From: Hyaloscypha bicolor E
Lineage: Eukaryota; Ascomycota; Leotiomycetes; Helotiales; Hyaloscyphaceae
Assembly: GCF_002865645.1 (NCBI RefSeq)
Contig: NW_020194512.1
Coordinates: 248,001-312,000 of the forward strand
Direction: 5' to 3'
Length of the DNA stretch: 64,000 nt
This document shows, one piece after another, positions 36,037-51,240 of the stretch. A program made the translations under genes and the position numbers. The notes below the pieces were generated by a model. The model did no database searches. It was given only the letters and a program-made list of their open reading frames with translations, and was not told the DNA's origin. The stretch's first letter is position 1. Each line of letters opens with the position of its first letter.

Positions 36037-38383
36037 TTGAGGAGTTTTGTGTCTCCAGGGGTCAAAAGCGGGTTAAAGTCAACTAATATTAAGCGTATAG
36101 TCTTATTAGAAGTATATAAGAAGGTTATTCTTTCCAGTAGTAATAGTCAGACTATAAGCAGTACAATTAAATTCATCTATTTTAGACTTGTAGTCGATTA
36201 TAAGTTATTTCTCGATAGTTTATAACTCTCTAGAAATGCAATAGCCCCAAACCTGACCTAGAAAAAACTCAAATATCTGCTTTATTATAAATAATAATGG
36301 ATCCATACCTAGAGAAGCAAGGCTTACTATAATAGTAGAAAGAGAGAAAGTATTATAATTACAAGGTAATTCTCCGCGATATTTATTAAGATTCAGTAGC
36401 CGTTTCGATCCGTTTAAGGATAGTAAGGTTTTAAATAGCCTACTTTATAGAAGGTTAGGCTAAGTCCATTGACCGAATATGGACCCTACTAGTACTTCTA
36501 CCTAGATAAGTATCTCGGTCTCATATATCGGTTTAGGTTAAAGGTCACTTTTAAGGTATAAAGAATTATAATTAATATAGGACCTGCTTAATAATCTCTA
36601 AGGATTAATTAAAAGAATAGTAACTTGTTTCTTTCTTTTATAGAAACATTAACTAGTAATATTAAATATACGAAATAAGTCTATAGTTATAGAAATAAAT
36701 AAAATAAGGTTCCGGCCTTTCCGGTTAGTATACTATTCTATATTAATCTTTATAATATCTCTTATAATATTCTATAAGCCTCGAGGCAAATATAACCTTA
36801 ATTAAAGGCTGCTATTAGATACTAGTACCGGTAAAGTTAAGTTAGTTACTCTATATAATATTAAATATGAAAATATATTTACCGGAATCTATTAGTATAA
36901 TTTAAAAAGCTTTAGTAAAGGGTTAATATATCTATTTAAAAGTTTTATATTAAGACTTACTAAGTAATAGCTACTATTATTATTACTTTTATCTCCTATT
37001 ACCGGTAAACTATTTATCTCTGGTCTGAGAGATAGGTCTCTAAATATATCCTCGAGAGACTAGAAATTAGGTAAATATATATTATTTAATCCTATATAAT
37101 TATAAGTAGGTTACTAGAAATATAGTCTAAGTAAGCTATAACTTGCTAGTAAAAGTTATGCCCCTAACTTAATTAGTAAATATCAGAAAAGGGAAATACC
37201 TAGTCTTAATAATATAAGAGTACTTTTGGGAAAGTGGAACTAGTATCTGGAAATTAATAACTTTGAAATATATAATTTAGAGTTAGTTTTCTAGAATATT
37301 TCATTAGGCCCTATATAATTATTAGATATAATACTAATACTTTTATATAATATAGCAGAAATAATACTAATAACCGGTAATATAGAAAATTATAGGGAAA
37401 TTAAATATAGAAAGAAGAAAGAAAAGGCAGGAATTAGTAATAAGACTAGCTATAGAGGATTAGTATATATAAAATATAGGTCAAAAATAAAATTATTAAG
37501 AGTTATAAACTAAAGCCAATTTCGAATTTATTATACTAATAGTCTTTTAGTACTAACTTAACTTTTATACTAGTTATTTCCTAGTACTAAGAGTTAATAT
37601 ATTTATATAATCTCAATTTATCTTATAACTCTATATATCTTCCTTAATATAAATATTAAATAATTATTATTATTAGAATAATACTTCTAATTATAATAAT
37701 TATAGGTAATAGACTAGAAGCTAGTATTTAAATAATACTATTTAAAGATAAATAATTTATAATTATAATTATTTAGATAATAATAATACTATTAATATTA
37801 AGAGAATAATCTTATTTAATTATATATACTAGACTATAGAATAAGGCTTTTATTTTATATATAAAATAGTATCTATTTATTTCTATAATAGTTTCTATAA
37901 ATAATATACTAAATAATAAAGAATAAGAAAAAAGAAAATATTAATTAGAAAGTTTATTAATTAGAGAAGTATTCTGGATTTAAGATAGTTCTATTTATTT
38001 ACTAGTAAGATAAAATTACTATATACTAGTTAATAAACTATAAGTTTTAGTAGCTAGTAATAGTAAAAATAATATATATAACTTATATAAATTAAATCTA
38101 TAACTAATAAATAATATCTAGAAATTTATATATCCGGTTCCAAAAAAATTATTACTATATTATCTTAAGAAGTAGATTTATTAGAAGTATTTAGGATAGA
38201 GGATTTAGTAATAATTGTCTTATAGGAGTATTATAATAATATAGAATAAAAATAAAATAGAAGTCGAAATATTTATAGTTATAGAATAGAATAAATATAG
38301 GAAAATATATACTAAAATCTAATATATATATACTTTTATTATATTATAAGATTTAATTCTATTTTAAATACTATATAAAAACC

Positions 38384-38509
38384 AAGAAATATATAAATAC
38401 TAAGTAATATATAGAAATTAAGTAATATATAAAACCCAAGTAATATATAGAAACCAAGTAGTATATAAAAACTAAGAAGTATATAAATACTAATTAGTAT
38501 ATATATATC
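38384..38509 (+). repeat. 18-bp coding minisatellite, seven units
   Basis: Seven 18-bp units of the form AAGTAATATATAGAAACC run head to tail. In the plus frame they give hexapeptides of the type (K/N)QV(I/T)(Y/H)(R/K), so the array was probably part of a protein. Units differ mainly by transitions. Confidence 0.7.
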
Positions 38510-39256
38510 AAGTATTTTTAGTAGACCGGCTCTTTTATAGAAATAGTAAGAGTTTAGAACTAGCTAGATAGGTTAAGGCTTAATAAATAAGTAAGTTTAG
38601 GTTATAATATAATATTATTTCTCTAATAAGGCCTAATATAGTTATAATAAAATATAATAGAGCTTTAGTATATAAGAAAAAAAAGTATTTATTAGTTATT
38701 TATACTAATACTATAATTATAATTTAGCTCTTAATCTATAAGAACTAATAAAGATTTATTAATAGTATATAGGCTAATATAAACTTATATACTAGTATAA
38801 GAATTATAGATAATATAAGAATTCAAGCTAGTATAAGAATTAAGGCTAGTAAGAATATATAGGCTAGTAGAAGTATATAGACTTATATAAGACTTTAAGC
38901 TTTTATAAGCTTATATATTAGTATAAGAGTTATAAGTAATATAAGAATTAGTACTAGTATAATTTTATATTCTAATTTCCTAGAATCCGAAATAGTCTTA
39001 GGAACTAGTAAGGAACTAATAGTACTTCTATTAGAATTAATATTAGACTAAATAGAGAAATTATTAAAGATATTAAAGTTTATATAATACTATTCTAAAG
39101 AATTTCTAAAAAACCTTTTTTTATAATATATTTCAGGTATATATAATAGAAGTTTATATATATTATATTTATATACCTTATATTCTAGTTTAGTAATATA
39201 CTTGTATTTATATATCTATTAATTATTATACTATTAAATAGTATATACTAAATTAT

Positions 39257-39386
39257 AAAAGAGAGAAAAAAGAAAAAGAAAAAAAAGAAAAAGAAAAAAA
39301 AAAGAAAAAGAAAAAAAAAAGAAAAAGAAAAAGAAAAAGAAAGAAGAAGAAGAAGAAGAAGAAAAAAAAAAAGAAGAAAAAAAAAA
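39257..39386 (+). repeat. Polypurine (GAAAAA)n tract
   Basis: About 130 bases are almost purely A and G on the plus strand (GAAAAAGAAAAAGAAAAAG then GAAGAAGAAGAAG). It would encode Lys/Glu/Arg repeats. It lacks the C residues that RIP acts on in this strand, which may explain its survival. Confidence 0.85.
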
Positions 39387-42300
39387 CCTAAAGATTCTTA
39401 CTATTCTAGATTAGATTAGAATAGTAATAGAATAATAAGGATACGAATAGTAGATAATATTTAAATATAGATAAGAATAGGTAAGGAAGCTTAGAGTTTA
39501 GTATTAAGGTATTATCTATATCTGGCTAGTATAAGAATAGAAAACTAAAAAGTATAAATTATTTAATTTAATTTATACTTTTATTATATTTCCCGAAATT
39601 CATATATAAGTTATTAATTATCTATTATTTACTATATTAGCTATAAATAGATAATAATTTAAAAGAAAATAAGATTAAGTAATAAGATACTATTTATTAA
39701 TTTAGAGTTCGAATTAGACTTATACTTAGATATAAATAAAATTAAAAATTATTTCTTTTACTAATCTATTTTTCTTTATAATTCTTCTAATATCTTATTA
39801 GATAATTAATTATTTATACTAATATATTAAAACCTACTCTATTACTTATAATAAAGTTATAGTAGCTATTTAAAATATCTTATAGCCTAACTTACTAATT
39901 CCTGCTTCTATATCTTATCTTATCTCTATATCTAGTAAATAGACTTCTATTTCTCTATTTCCTTAATATATTATATAGAAAAAAGAGCCTAATACTCGTA
40001 ATTAGGCTAACTAATATAAGAATAACTTTATTAACTCTTATAATTAAAGTTTACTAGATATTTATAATTAGTATAAGAACTTCGTTAATTCCTATAATTA
40101 AAGCCTACTAGTTTCTATATAAAAGCCTAATTATAGAGATTAACTTTTGAATTAAATATATATCGAGAATATAAATAACTTTAGAAACAAGTAAATATAT
40201 AATAATTTTTAGTATTTAGTAAATCTCGATATTTAGCCTCTATCTAATTATAATAATAATATAAATAGTTAGAATACTTCCGGAAATAGGTAGTTTTCCG
40301 GATAAACTATTATCTCTTTAATTCGGTACTAGCTAAATATAATATAATATATCTCTAAATATAAGTAAAACTTTAAAGATAATAAAGCTTTAAAATATAT
40401 ATATATTAAGCTTATAAATATAACTAAAAGCAGTTCCAAAAGTAGTAGTACTAAATACCTAATAAAATAAATATATAAAGAATTTACTTAGAGGTATTAT
40501 ATACTTATTTCTTTATTATTATAGATATTAAATATTTGAAATATAGTAAATAATATTCTTATAAAGTTATTTAGGACTAGTAATAGCTATAATCTGAATA
40601 AGAATAGAATAATAATTCTTTTTTATATTAAGAATCTTAGAACTAACTATTTTAATACTTATACTATTATAATTTAGAAAAATCTAAAAGCTAAATACTA
40701 TTACTAAAAGTATTTAGAAATACAAAATATAATACTTTTTATCTAGTCTATTATTTGGGAATATCTTACTCGAAAGTATATATAAAAGGCTTATAAGATC
40801 CGAGCTATTACTATAATATAAAGAAAATAATATAATTATAAGTAGTATTATAGCTTTAATATAATTCATAAAAGTATTATTCTTATATAAGCTATAGTAA
40901 AGGGCTTTTTATAAAGAAAGAAGATTATAAATACCTATATTAGAAGAATTATAATATTAATTTAAAGAATATAATACTTAAGGAAATAAATAAAAAGTTA
41001 GAAATAGTATTAGTATAAGATTATTATTATCTAAAGCTTATAATAAGATAAGTATATCTACTAACTTCTTTCTTTTAAATATAAGCTATTAGCTATAGTA
41101 AGTTTAGTAAATAAGAGAAATAATAAGTAAATATTATTTCTAGCCTAATAATTAAATCCAGAATAGATTAAAAGTATAGAAAGATATAAATATATATAGT
41201 TCTCTAATTTTACTATTTAATTAAGGTCTAAATAAGATATATTAAAATAAAGTAAAGAACTATAAATAATTCCAGTTCTAGATTAATTACTAAAATAGTT
41301 CAAATTTCATATTTAGGATATAGATAAAAAAGGAAAGTTAATAGATAAATCTATTAAGCCTATAAAAATAATTCTCTAAGTCTTAAAAAAAGTATATCTA
41401 GTTAAACTAATAGTTAAATTTAAAGCCGAGAAAGCTATATTCAAAAATAAGAGATAATAATTAATTAGAAATAGATATATTAATTTCCTTTTCCTAGAAA
41501 TAATTAAGTATAAATATAAAAAGGCTAGTAAAGAAAAGAAAGATAAAGAGGTAAGTAAGAAGTAAAGAAAATAAGAGAAGAAAAGAGAGAAGAGGAGAAA
41601 AAAGAAGTATAATTAAGTAAAGAGAATACTTAACTATTAGATAAAGAGATTAAAGGAACTATTATAGAGAATAACCAAATAGTTTAGCTATAGTATTCTG
41701 CTTTAACTTCCTACTAATATAATAGAAAACAGGTAAATTCTTGCCTCTATTATTAATGGAATTTATTATTTTACTTTATTAATTATTAGACTTTATAATC
41801 TCTGAATAAATTAGTATTAAGAGATTATAGACTATATTAATAAGTATTATCTAGAATTAAAAAAGCAGATTAATATATTATTTTCCCTCTTTCCGGAAAT
41901 AGTAATAAATAGACTCTTTTTAGAATAGCTAGTAATTAAGATAATTTCTTATAATAAATTACTAGATTATTTTTTTAAGAAGCTATTTAAGGCATCTAGT
42001 TATATTAAACTATTAAAACCTAGTAATCTCTTTTTAGTAAAGCTATTCTAGTTACTTCTAGATATTATTAATACTTAACTAGCTAGTATAATAGTTAACT
42101 TTTTATTTAATTTAATATTAACTAACTAGTTATTATTTTATAGCTAAAATACTATTAAGTTAGTATAAGGTATTCTGAAATACTATATTTCTAAAGATTT
42201 ATAGTTACTTTTATTTATTACTAGAATTAATAATAGAACTTTAAGATATATTACCTCGAACTTTAATAAAGACGAACTCTTATTATCTTAGTCTATAATA

Positions 42301-45300
42301 TAAATAAAACAAACCAAATATAATTTACTAGAAGTTAATAATAGAACTCTAATAGATTTTATTTCGGGCTTTTATAAAAATAAACCCTTATTACTTTAGC
42401 TATTATCTGTAATATAGGCTAGAAATACTAAATATAATCTACTAAATATTATAATTAAAGCCCGGAATAAAATAAAATAATTCTATAATACCGGATTAAA
42501 ATACTTTTTTATAGAGTTATAATATATAAAACAAATAAGCTTATTTTACTTATAGTATTATTTTCTTAAATATCTATTCTATTATAAATATATAATCTTT
42601 TTTACTTTAATATATTATTTATTCTTTTTATTTAGACTTAAAAAGTATTAACTATAGTTAGCTACTATAGTTTATATACTAAAAAGCCTAGATAATTATA
42701 ATAGTAAAGAGAAATATATTTAGATATCTTTCTATATATATTATTCGAGGTATTTATAAGCTCTAGAAACTGAGATTATAATTATTTCTACTATTACTAA
42801 TATATTTAACTCCGAGATATTTATAGTAAATAATTTAATTCTTAGTAAAGATTAATAAAGTACTTTATATAAGATTAATATTTATAGTATTTATTAAAGT
42901 ATAAAAGATATATTATAGTTACTAGTTTTATATATAGTAAATTAAAGTCGGTTTTATATAAAAGTAGCTATATTTTAAAATAAGATATAATTTATTAATA
43001 GTTTACTTTATAAGATAATTAAATTAAATCAAATTTGCGAAATAATTATAGATAATATAAGTATATCCCGTAAATATTTCTTAATATTAAAGATTATTAA
43101 AAGGTACTTTTTCCGTTATACTAAATAAAAGATAGCCTGTTTTATAATTCATATACTATAATTATTCTTTAACCGGTTATTATATTCGAGCTTATAGTAA
43201 AAAAAGTCTATAAAATAGAATATTAGCTAGAATATAATACTATTTCTTTCTTAAATACTTATAGTAAGTTCTTTAGTAATACTATCCTAAAATCTCATTT
43301 ATAATCCCTAATTAGAAAATATTAGATACTTTCCAGAATTATTATTAGCTATATATTCTTGAGATAGCTAGTACTTAGGTAATATTATTCTTAGGCCTAT
43401 TATAAATATTTAAGAAAGGAAATAGTACTATTATAAACTGGCCTCTAGTTCTCGGAAAGTTATTTATAAAGGCTATTATAAAACTAATCTAATAATTAAC
43501 TTAATTAATATCGGATTAAGATAAGAGATATATAGTAGTTCTATTTAATATATACTAACCTAATTAGATTAGGTTACTATATGGATTTTTAATAAGAGTC
43601 CTCGGAATTAATAAATAACAGATTTCTTAATATAATATAATTAATTTATTATAAATAGCTATTATTATACTAGGGTTAAAAAGGCCTCCTTTATCTAACT
43701 AGCTATTAATACTCTAATAATACATTATATATTTACTAGTAATATCCGATTTAATATAATAATTCATAACTTCTTATTATATCTAGAGCCTTAAAGCTAT
43801 TTTAAAATAAAGTAAGAGACTAATAAGGCTTTCTAAAATATTTCCTCTATAGATTAATTCTTGTTTTACTATATACTACTATTAAATTATCTATATTTCT
43901 ATTATATTCTACTTTCTATATCCTTTAATTATAGTTTTCTTATACTATAATCTCTAGCTACTAGTAATATTACTTACTTTACTTATTTACTTATAATCTT
44001 TAGTTAATTATCTAATATATCTTCTAGAATACTATAAGTATTTAATACTTTACCTTATCTATAAGAATAACTACTAACTTTAAGATATAATAGACTAGAA
44101 TCTTACTTTAACTTCTAATATAATTATTACTATTATAGTATCTATTATTAATTTAGCTATAATATATTAATAAGTATTATAAGCTTACTAAGTACTATAA
44201 ATTAATAGCTTTATAAGAAAACTAAAACCAAAGTAGTCTACCGAAAATAGATATATATAATTTCTAGATCTAATATAATTTTCTTATATTTTAAAGCTAT
44301 TAAAAATATAAAAAAGTTCTTCTAGATAAACTAGAATCTTATTAAAAATAAGAATATAGGAATATACTAGTATATTATTATAAAACTTAATATAAAAATA
44401 GAACTTATAATTATTAAAACTCTAATAAATATTATAAATAGTAGCTAAAAAATTAAAACTATTATCTTAATATTTAGAAATAGAATTCTTTCTTTTTATA
44501 GAATTATCTCTTATTCTAATATACTATTTTCCCTAATTCTGGAAACTTCTATTAATACTATCTATATCTTTTTCTTTAGTTCTAGTAATTAGTATAATTT
44601 TAGTATATTTTACTTTATAGTAACTATTCTAAATAAAGTAATTTTAGAATATTCTTTAAGTAATAAGAAAGTTTCTATTATTACTATATTATTAAATCTT
44701 ATAATTCTAGACTAGCTAATTAAGATTAACTAGAATACCCAAGTTATTAAAGGCTTTATTACTATTATAAAGATAATTTTTATTTATATTTCAGAGAATT
44801 TTATAGTACTAAATATATAATAAAACTTTATTTGAATTAGATATTATCTTAATATTAGCTTTTTATTACTTCTTATACTAACCTAATTAATTTTATAAAA
44901 TCTCCTATCTATAGCTTTTAAATTAATTCAAAACTTGTCCGGAAATCTTTCTAGTAAAAGTATTTAATATAATAATAACTATATAAGTATTACTAATATC
45001 CAGATTTTTCCTATAATATAAGAGATTACTTTCCTATAATAAGAATATCTCTTATTAATCGATTTAATACAAAACCACTTATTAGGTCTTACCGGACTTC
45101 TAAATAAACAATTTCGGCTTCTTTATAAAGATATAATAAAACAACTATAAGATATAGTATATAAAGAGATTATAAGACTAGAATATTCCAATTATAAAAT
45201 ACTAGTAATATACTAAGGTTAGTAAAATATTTAGAAGCTCATCTATTATAATATCTGCTTTTCTTATATATATATAAATTATAGAAAGTATTTATAAGTT

Positions 45301-47891
45301 ATAGCTAAATTCGACTAATCTCCTCAAATTAATAATAAATTCATAAAATAGTAAAAAAACTAATAGAAAGAAAGCAAGCTTTTATAAGTTAATTTGCTAG
45401 TCTATTTTATTTTTTTAAATAGTAAAATTATTTTTCTTTTTATTTATAATTCAATACTATTTTATAAAAGAAAGAACTCGAATTTAAATAATAAGAGAAA
45501 ATCAGATAATATTTCTAGTCTTTTTAGATAAGTAAAGTATATATTTATATTACTAGGCCTGGCTAAATATAAAACGAAAGATACTATTTGAATTAGTATT
45601 TACTTTATATTTTTAAAATCTGATAATTACTTATTAAGTTCCCGAAAATACTTCTATTTTCTTTTTAGTTAACTTTATAAATAATATAGAAAATAAGCCA
45701 GAAACCAAATCTTCTATTTATAGAAATTATAATACCGGACTTATAGACTTCTATTACTATTATAAAACCTCTAATATATATAACTAAAAGAGAATTTAGT
45801 TTTAACCTCAATATTTATACTAGTATACTACTAGTTCTAAAATCCGGGTAATTATTTGATTTTACTATACTAAATAGTAAATCTATACTTAATAAAGCCT
45901 AATAATTCGCTATTATTCAAGCTCTTAGTATAAGGCTAGCTCTTATTTAGGGCCTGTTAGAAATAGAGAAGTCTTATACTAGTATAGTAATTATTAAGGC
46001 TTTACTCTATAATAGAAAAATAACTAATCTAGGTTTTATTATTTATATGTATTATATAAATTATATTCTTAATTAGTTATTAAAGTATTTAGTAAAGAAT
46101 AATATAAGGCAAGTTATTTATATAGGCTTATAATTCAAATCCAATTTACTTTAAAACCTTACTCTTTATTATATATAAGAAAGAACTAAATCTATAAGAA
46201 TAGAAAAATATAATATATAGAAATATAATTAGAATATTAATAAAATATTATAAGAATTTAAAAATATATTATCTGGGTTAAATAATTTAAAGTCTTAAAT
46301 AAATATCTAAGCCTATCTTATAAGAATCTATAATTAGTATTTTAAGGAATTATTTAGAAAAAAGTAAATAATAAGAGATTTCAGGAAATAAAGAGAAAAG
46401 AGTTTAGAGTTATAGAAAGTTAGCTTAAAGAAATACTAAAGAAACTTATTTTAAATTATTCTATTATTTAGCTCTTAGCTATTTCTCTAAGAGAGATATT
46501 AATATCGAAATATAGTACTTTTTATAAGTATTAGATTAAATAAAGAAATATATAACTTATTAATAATCTTATTTATATATTAGATTTTTACTATAGTTTT
46601 AAATTTATACTAGATAAATATTATAGGAAACTAGATCTTTAATATCTTTAAAAAGCCTATATTATTAGTATAATAATATCTGAACTAGTAAGAAATATTA
46701 AGTTATTCTAATATATATAAATAAAAGTTATATTTTATAAAGAAGTTAGAGAAGTTCTTAAGATATATACTTTTATTATATTTCTATCTGGAATTAAATA
46801 TATAATCTTAATTAGTAATTATAAATAACTTTAGTCCCGAATTAATAACTATAAACTTTAATATAATAATTCTCAAAATAATAGATCTTAATATTTTACT
46901 ATTTAAATATTTTATTAGACTATAGATAGGAAATCTCTAGGTATTATTAAATATATTAAAGACTTAGTAAAAAATATATTCTTCTATCTTAGAGCTAGTT
47001 AGAATTCTATTTTATTAGAACTTATAAGATTATTTCTTAGTATTAGAATATTCGGAAGTTAATAGAATATAAAATTATTTATATTAGCTTAATTACTAGA
47101 AAAAAGAAAACCCGTAAACTACCTAAACTATTTCCTTATCTAGTACTAATACTTTTAAAATAGATATAATTACTACTCTTATCTTATATCTTATAAGGCA
47201 AAAAATATATAAAAGTAAGAATATTATAATTATTATTTTATATTAGAAATAATTATAGAAAATCAAGAAATAACTAGTAAATTCTTTTAAGATTATTATT
47301 AGAAATCGAGATTAAGAAAAATTAGAAGCTTAAGAACTTTAAAATAACCCGGAAACTTCTATAGATAATTAAATTTAAATCCAGAAAATAATATTACTTA
47401 ATATTTTAAGAATTACTATTATTAATAACTTCTAAGGTAAAGAGGTAAAAGTTATTATTATTTCTTTAGTTTAGAATAATAATAAATAGAAATATGAATT
47501 CTTAAAGACTTCTAATTATATTAATATATTAAAATAAGAAATTCAGTATCTAATAGGGTTTATAGCTAACTAATTATAGCCGCTTTATTCTCTTATTACT
47601 TACCTTTGGCTTTCTTATAACTCTCTCTCTTTCCTTCCTATTTACTCTTAACCAGAAGTATTTACTTTTTAGTTAACTTTTACTAAAACTACTCAAAGAG
47701 CCCGTTCTAGGCATTACTATATATAAAGCCCAGAATCCAATTTTAGACCTTTTCTATAAACCAGTTCTAATAAAATATACTTCTTACTTGTCTTTCTCTA
47801 ATAATTTATATATAAATCTTATATTTCCCCAAAATCTTCTTTTCTCTTAATACTTGAGTTTTACTATCTCTTTTACTAGTATATTCTCTAT

Positions 47892-48035
47892 TCTTATTTA
47901 TCTTATTTATCTTATTTATCTTATTTATCTTATTTATCTTATTTATCTTATTTATCTTATTTATCTTATTTATCTTATTTATCTTATTTATCTTATTTAT
48001 CTTATTTATCTTATTTATCTTATTTATCTTATTTA
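47892..48035 (+). repeat. 9-bp minisatellite TCTTATTTA, about 16 units
   Basis: Sixteen near-perfect copies of TCTTATTTA. One frame reads (LIY)n as a 75-codon open frame at 47854-48081, but the repeat itself creates that frame and it has no ATG-led, motif-bearing flank, so I do not call a gene. On the other strand it reads TAAATAAGA repeats. Confidence 0.85.
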
Positions 48036-51000
48036 TTTTACTATTCTTCTCGATTTCCTACTTCTTATATCATTTTTATAATAATTAAATAGAGAGAAAA
48101 AAGTAGAGTATAGAGAAATTTTGAAATAATATAGAAGTAAATAGTCTTAAACTAGTAGTAAAGTCTGGTATTAATAGTAATATTATCCGAAAGGAACTAG
48201 AATAAGGTACTAGTAATAACTATAACTATATATTAGATTTCTGGGATAAGTGAGTTTCTATATAAAGTTATTATACTAGTAGAGGGCAAAATTCTTTACT
48301 AATTATATCTATACTAGCTAAATAGGTATAAGATAAGAAATAAAAATATAACTCTTATAGCCGAAACCGGAAATACTATAGAAATCGAAAAAGCTATAAT
48401 AGATATAAAGTACTTTATAAAAGATATTAGATAAACTATTTGAAATAAGGGAAAGGAGATATCTATATACTATATCCTTTAATTATAGGTAAATCTTGGT
48501 ACGGGTTTAGTCTAGTAAAGTATACTAGTCTCATTTATAATATTAGAATTCATATATTATATAAGTCTCGAATTATTATAGATTACTTATATTTCCTATT
48601 TATATAAGGTCTAACTATTTATTTCTAGTATATATAAGGACTACTAAGAAAGTTATTAGGACTTTCTAAAGACCAATAGCCTTAATACTTTATAATACTA
48701 GCCTATTTAATTATTCTAACTAAGTATCTTTAGTAGAAAAACTAGTATTAATATATATACTTATAAATTCTTATTTATAATTATATAATATCCTTGAACT
48801 TTACTTATATATTATTAAGAATAGGGAAATATTTCGAGTCCGGAATATAATATAGTAATAGCTGCGGATTACTATATAAGATAAGTATCCCTAGTACCTC
48901 TAGAGCTACTAGTTAGAAGTATTATACTTATTTTAAATAGAATATTATATTTATAGTTTTCAAGAATAAAAAAGAAATAACAGAACTTATTATTTATACT
49001 ATAAGAGATATAAAAGATATAATATATATTCTATATAAAAGGTAATTGCCTCTTCTAGCCTCTATATATTAATAGAACTATTATATTAACTGCTTTATAT
49101 AATTATAAGCTAAAGTATACTTTTTATAAGAATATAAAACCCTTATATATAAATCCAATTATACCTATCTTAGCTATTACTATAGTAGATAAGGCTTTCT
49201 AGGACTATTAAACTATTAAAGATATCTTTAAGATCCTAGTATCTCTAGATAGAATTTTATTTAAATTCCGGATTAAAAAGAAGCTAAACCAGGTATTATT
49301 CTTTCAAGTTATATTTACTAAAGGCCCTACTAGAAAGATCCAAATAGCGGGCTTATATAGTAAGCAGATAATAGATATAGGTTATTATACTAGAATAGAT
49401 ATAAATATTATATTTTATATAAAGTAATAAGAGGCTCTTATTAGTATAGATAGTAAGGGCTCTTTAATAATATATTAACTAGAGAGGTACTAATAATAGT
49501 AAAGCTAATAGCTATTTAATAGTAAAGAGAATAAAGTTCGGTAGCTATACTAATCTCAATATCTTTTTTTACTTATATATAAATAATATAAATATAGTTA
49601 ATAGTTAATTAAATATATTTAATAGGAAATATTATATTATCTATATTAATACTTTCTATAGTCTCTCTCTCTAGTATAATCTATAGTAATTATACTTCTT
49701 ACCCGTAAAGGTAGAAAATAACCTCTTGTACTACCTAGACTTTATTTAAATTAGTAAAGAACTTATAGTTCTAGGAGACCGGCTATAAGAGTTTGGGACT
49801 TCGAGAGGTAATAAGGGATAAAAGGTTTATAATTACTAATAGTAATTCTATTTAGTAAGATATAAACTTATATTTAATAAACTAAGCTAATAGTAGGCTA
49901 TCTAACTATTCAAAATCGCCTTTAAGGAAGCCAAACTAGAGCCCTTAATAGGTCTCCGTTTAAACTTCTTTAACTATATTCGTTATCTAGATTCTCTATA
50001 TAATTACCTGGTCTCTTTATTTTTCTAATATATCTCTCTCTATTCTCTATAGGACCGGATTATACTCTATAATATAATTATATTATACTAAGAGAATCCT
50101 TAAGTAATATACTATCCGAGCCTATATCCGGTAAATGGCTACTATTCTATACTATTATATATTCGAATAATAATTAAGTTTGTATTCTCCTATCTTCTGG
50201 TATTAATCTCATTTGAGAAGCCTAAACTAATTATATCTTTTTTATTTTTCTAGTATTAATTCCTTTACTAGATAATATTATATTTATATATACTATAAGT
50301 CTTATCTTTCTAAGAAATATGGCTTTATAGAGCTTTACTTCTAATATAATTAATGGATTACTAGTAAGGCTTAATAGTATAAATACTATTAATATTATTT
50401 TAGTTATTATAAGTTGTTTCCTATTTAATTAAATCTACTTGTCTTTTAAAAAACAATTACTATTACTAGGTAATACCTCTTTTATCTATTTAATTCCGAG
50501 CTCTTACCCAAAAAGAGGTTCTAGTAGCTTCCGATTAAATAGAACTAGTAAGAGTATATAAGTTTATACTGGGAGGCCAAGCGAAAAAAATTAGATATAT
50601 AAGGGCTATATAATAAACCGGTTCTATATTTTAATATTTAATATATTCTATATTTCGATTCTATTAAGGATTACTAGTATTATAGTCAGGATATTTACTA
50701 TATTAATTAAATAGAGATTAATCTTATAAAATATTATTATAGGCCGGAGCGAAATTTATATAAGACTAAAAGATAATATTATTCGAATAATAATTCTTAG
50801 AATAAGTTTATTAATAAGATTATAGAGACTTTTATATCTAATATTATTAATCTAACTATTTAGATTTAATATAAAGAGAAGAACTAGGTATTAGAAAATT
50901 TGTATATAAATAATAATTCTATAATAAGTATATCTATAATAGCTTTACCTATTTCTAAAAACTCGTTTTTAATATTAGATTAGGAATTCAATATAGTTAT

Positions 51001-51050
51001 ATCCGTTACTAAGGAAGAGTTTTATAAATAATTGGACTATTCTAATTCAG
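48036..51050 (+). other. RIP-decayed DNA with a possible plus-strand coding relic
   Basis: From about 48100 to 49560 and again from 49700 to 50960, one plus-strand frame stays open if TAG/TAA are read as Gln. The second part includes VRYKLIFNKLS..QAI.LFKIAFKEA and LDSLYNYLVSL, which looks like folded-protein sequence, but I do not recognise a family. Gag-like protein or host gene are both possible. Confidence 0.3.
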
Positions 51051-51072
51051 GTTCTCTAGATAATAAAGAATT

Positions 51073-51240
51073 ATATAAGATAGAGTAGATAATAGACTAT
51101 AAAGTCTTTTATTTAGACGGAAATAAGAAATATAAATATAAGGTATACTAGACTAGCTATAGACCTAAAGATAATAAGTAGATCTGCCCTAAATTATTTA
51201 ATAGCCTAAAGATAATTAAAGAATATTATTAACTATTTCA
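51073..51240 (+). pseudogene. Chromodomain-like segment, RIP-mutated
   Basis: The plus frame reads ELYKIE*IIDYKV..., then KYKYKVY*TSYRPKDNK*I and FNSLKIIKEYY. With stops at positions where Gln/Lys-type or Trp codons are expected, this matches the chromodomain plan Y-x-V/I-E-x-I-L/I-D...YxVKWxGY...W. Chromodomains bind methylated histone H3 and also occur at the C-terminus of gypsy (chromovirus) integrases, so this may mark either a host chromatin protein or another retroelement end. No integrase core was seen to its left. Confidence 0.45.

Larger units (their letters stand above)
36037..47560 (+). pseudogene. Long RIP-decayed coding relics, unidentified
   Basis: Long runs on the plus strand are open if TAG and TAA are read as Gln and TGA as Arg, as expected for RIP-mutated coding DNA. 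Around 36960-37400 the frame reads LFISGLRDRS.NISSRDQKLGKYILFNPIQL. Around 38130-38960 it is rich in Gln/Thr/His/Tyr, with tandem peptides. Around 41650-45250 it is very long and appears to have been Ser/Thr/Pro-rich. No reverse transcriptase, integrase or transposase motif was recognised, so these may be host genes or poorly known element genes. Boundaries and gene number are uncertain; the outer coordinates mark the tract, not one gene. Confidence 0.35.

Noticed and set aside
47854..48081. 75-codon open frame of repeated Leu-Ile-Tyr
   Set aside because: The frame is produced by the 9-bp repeat, lacks a motif-bearing flank, and sits in RIP-mutated DNA; kept only as a repeat.
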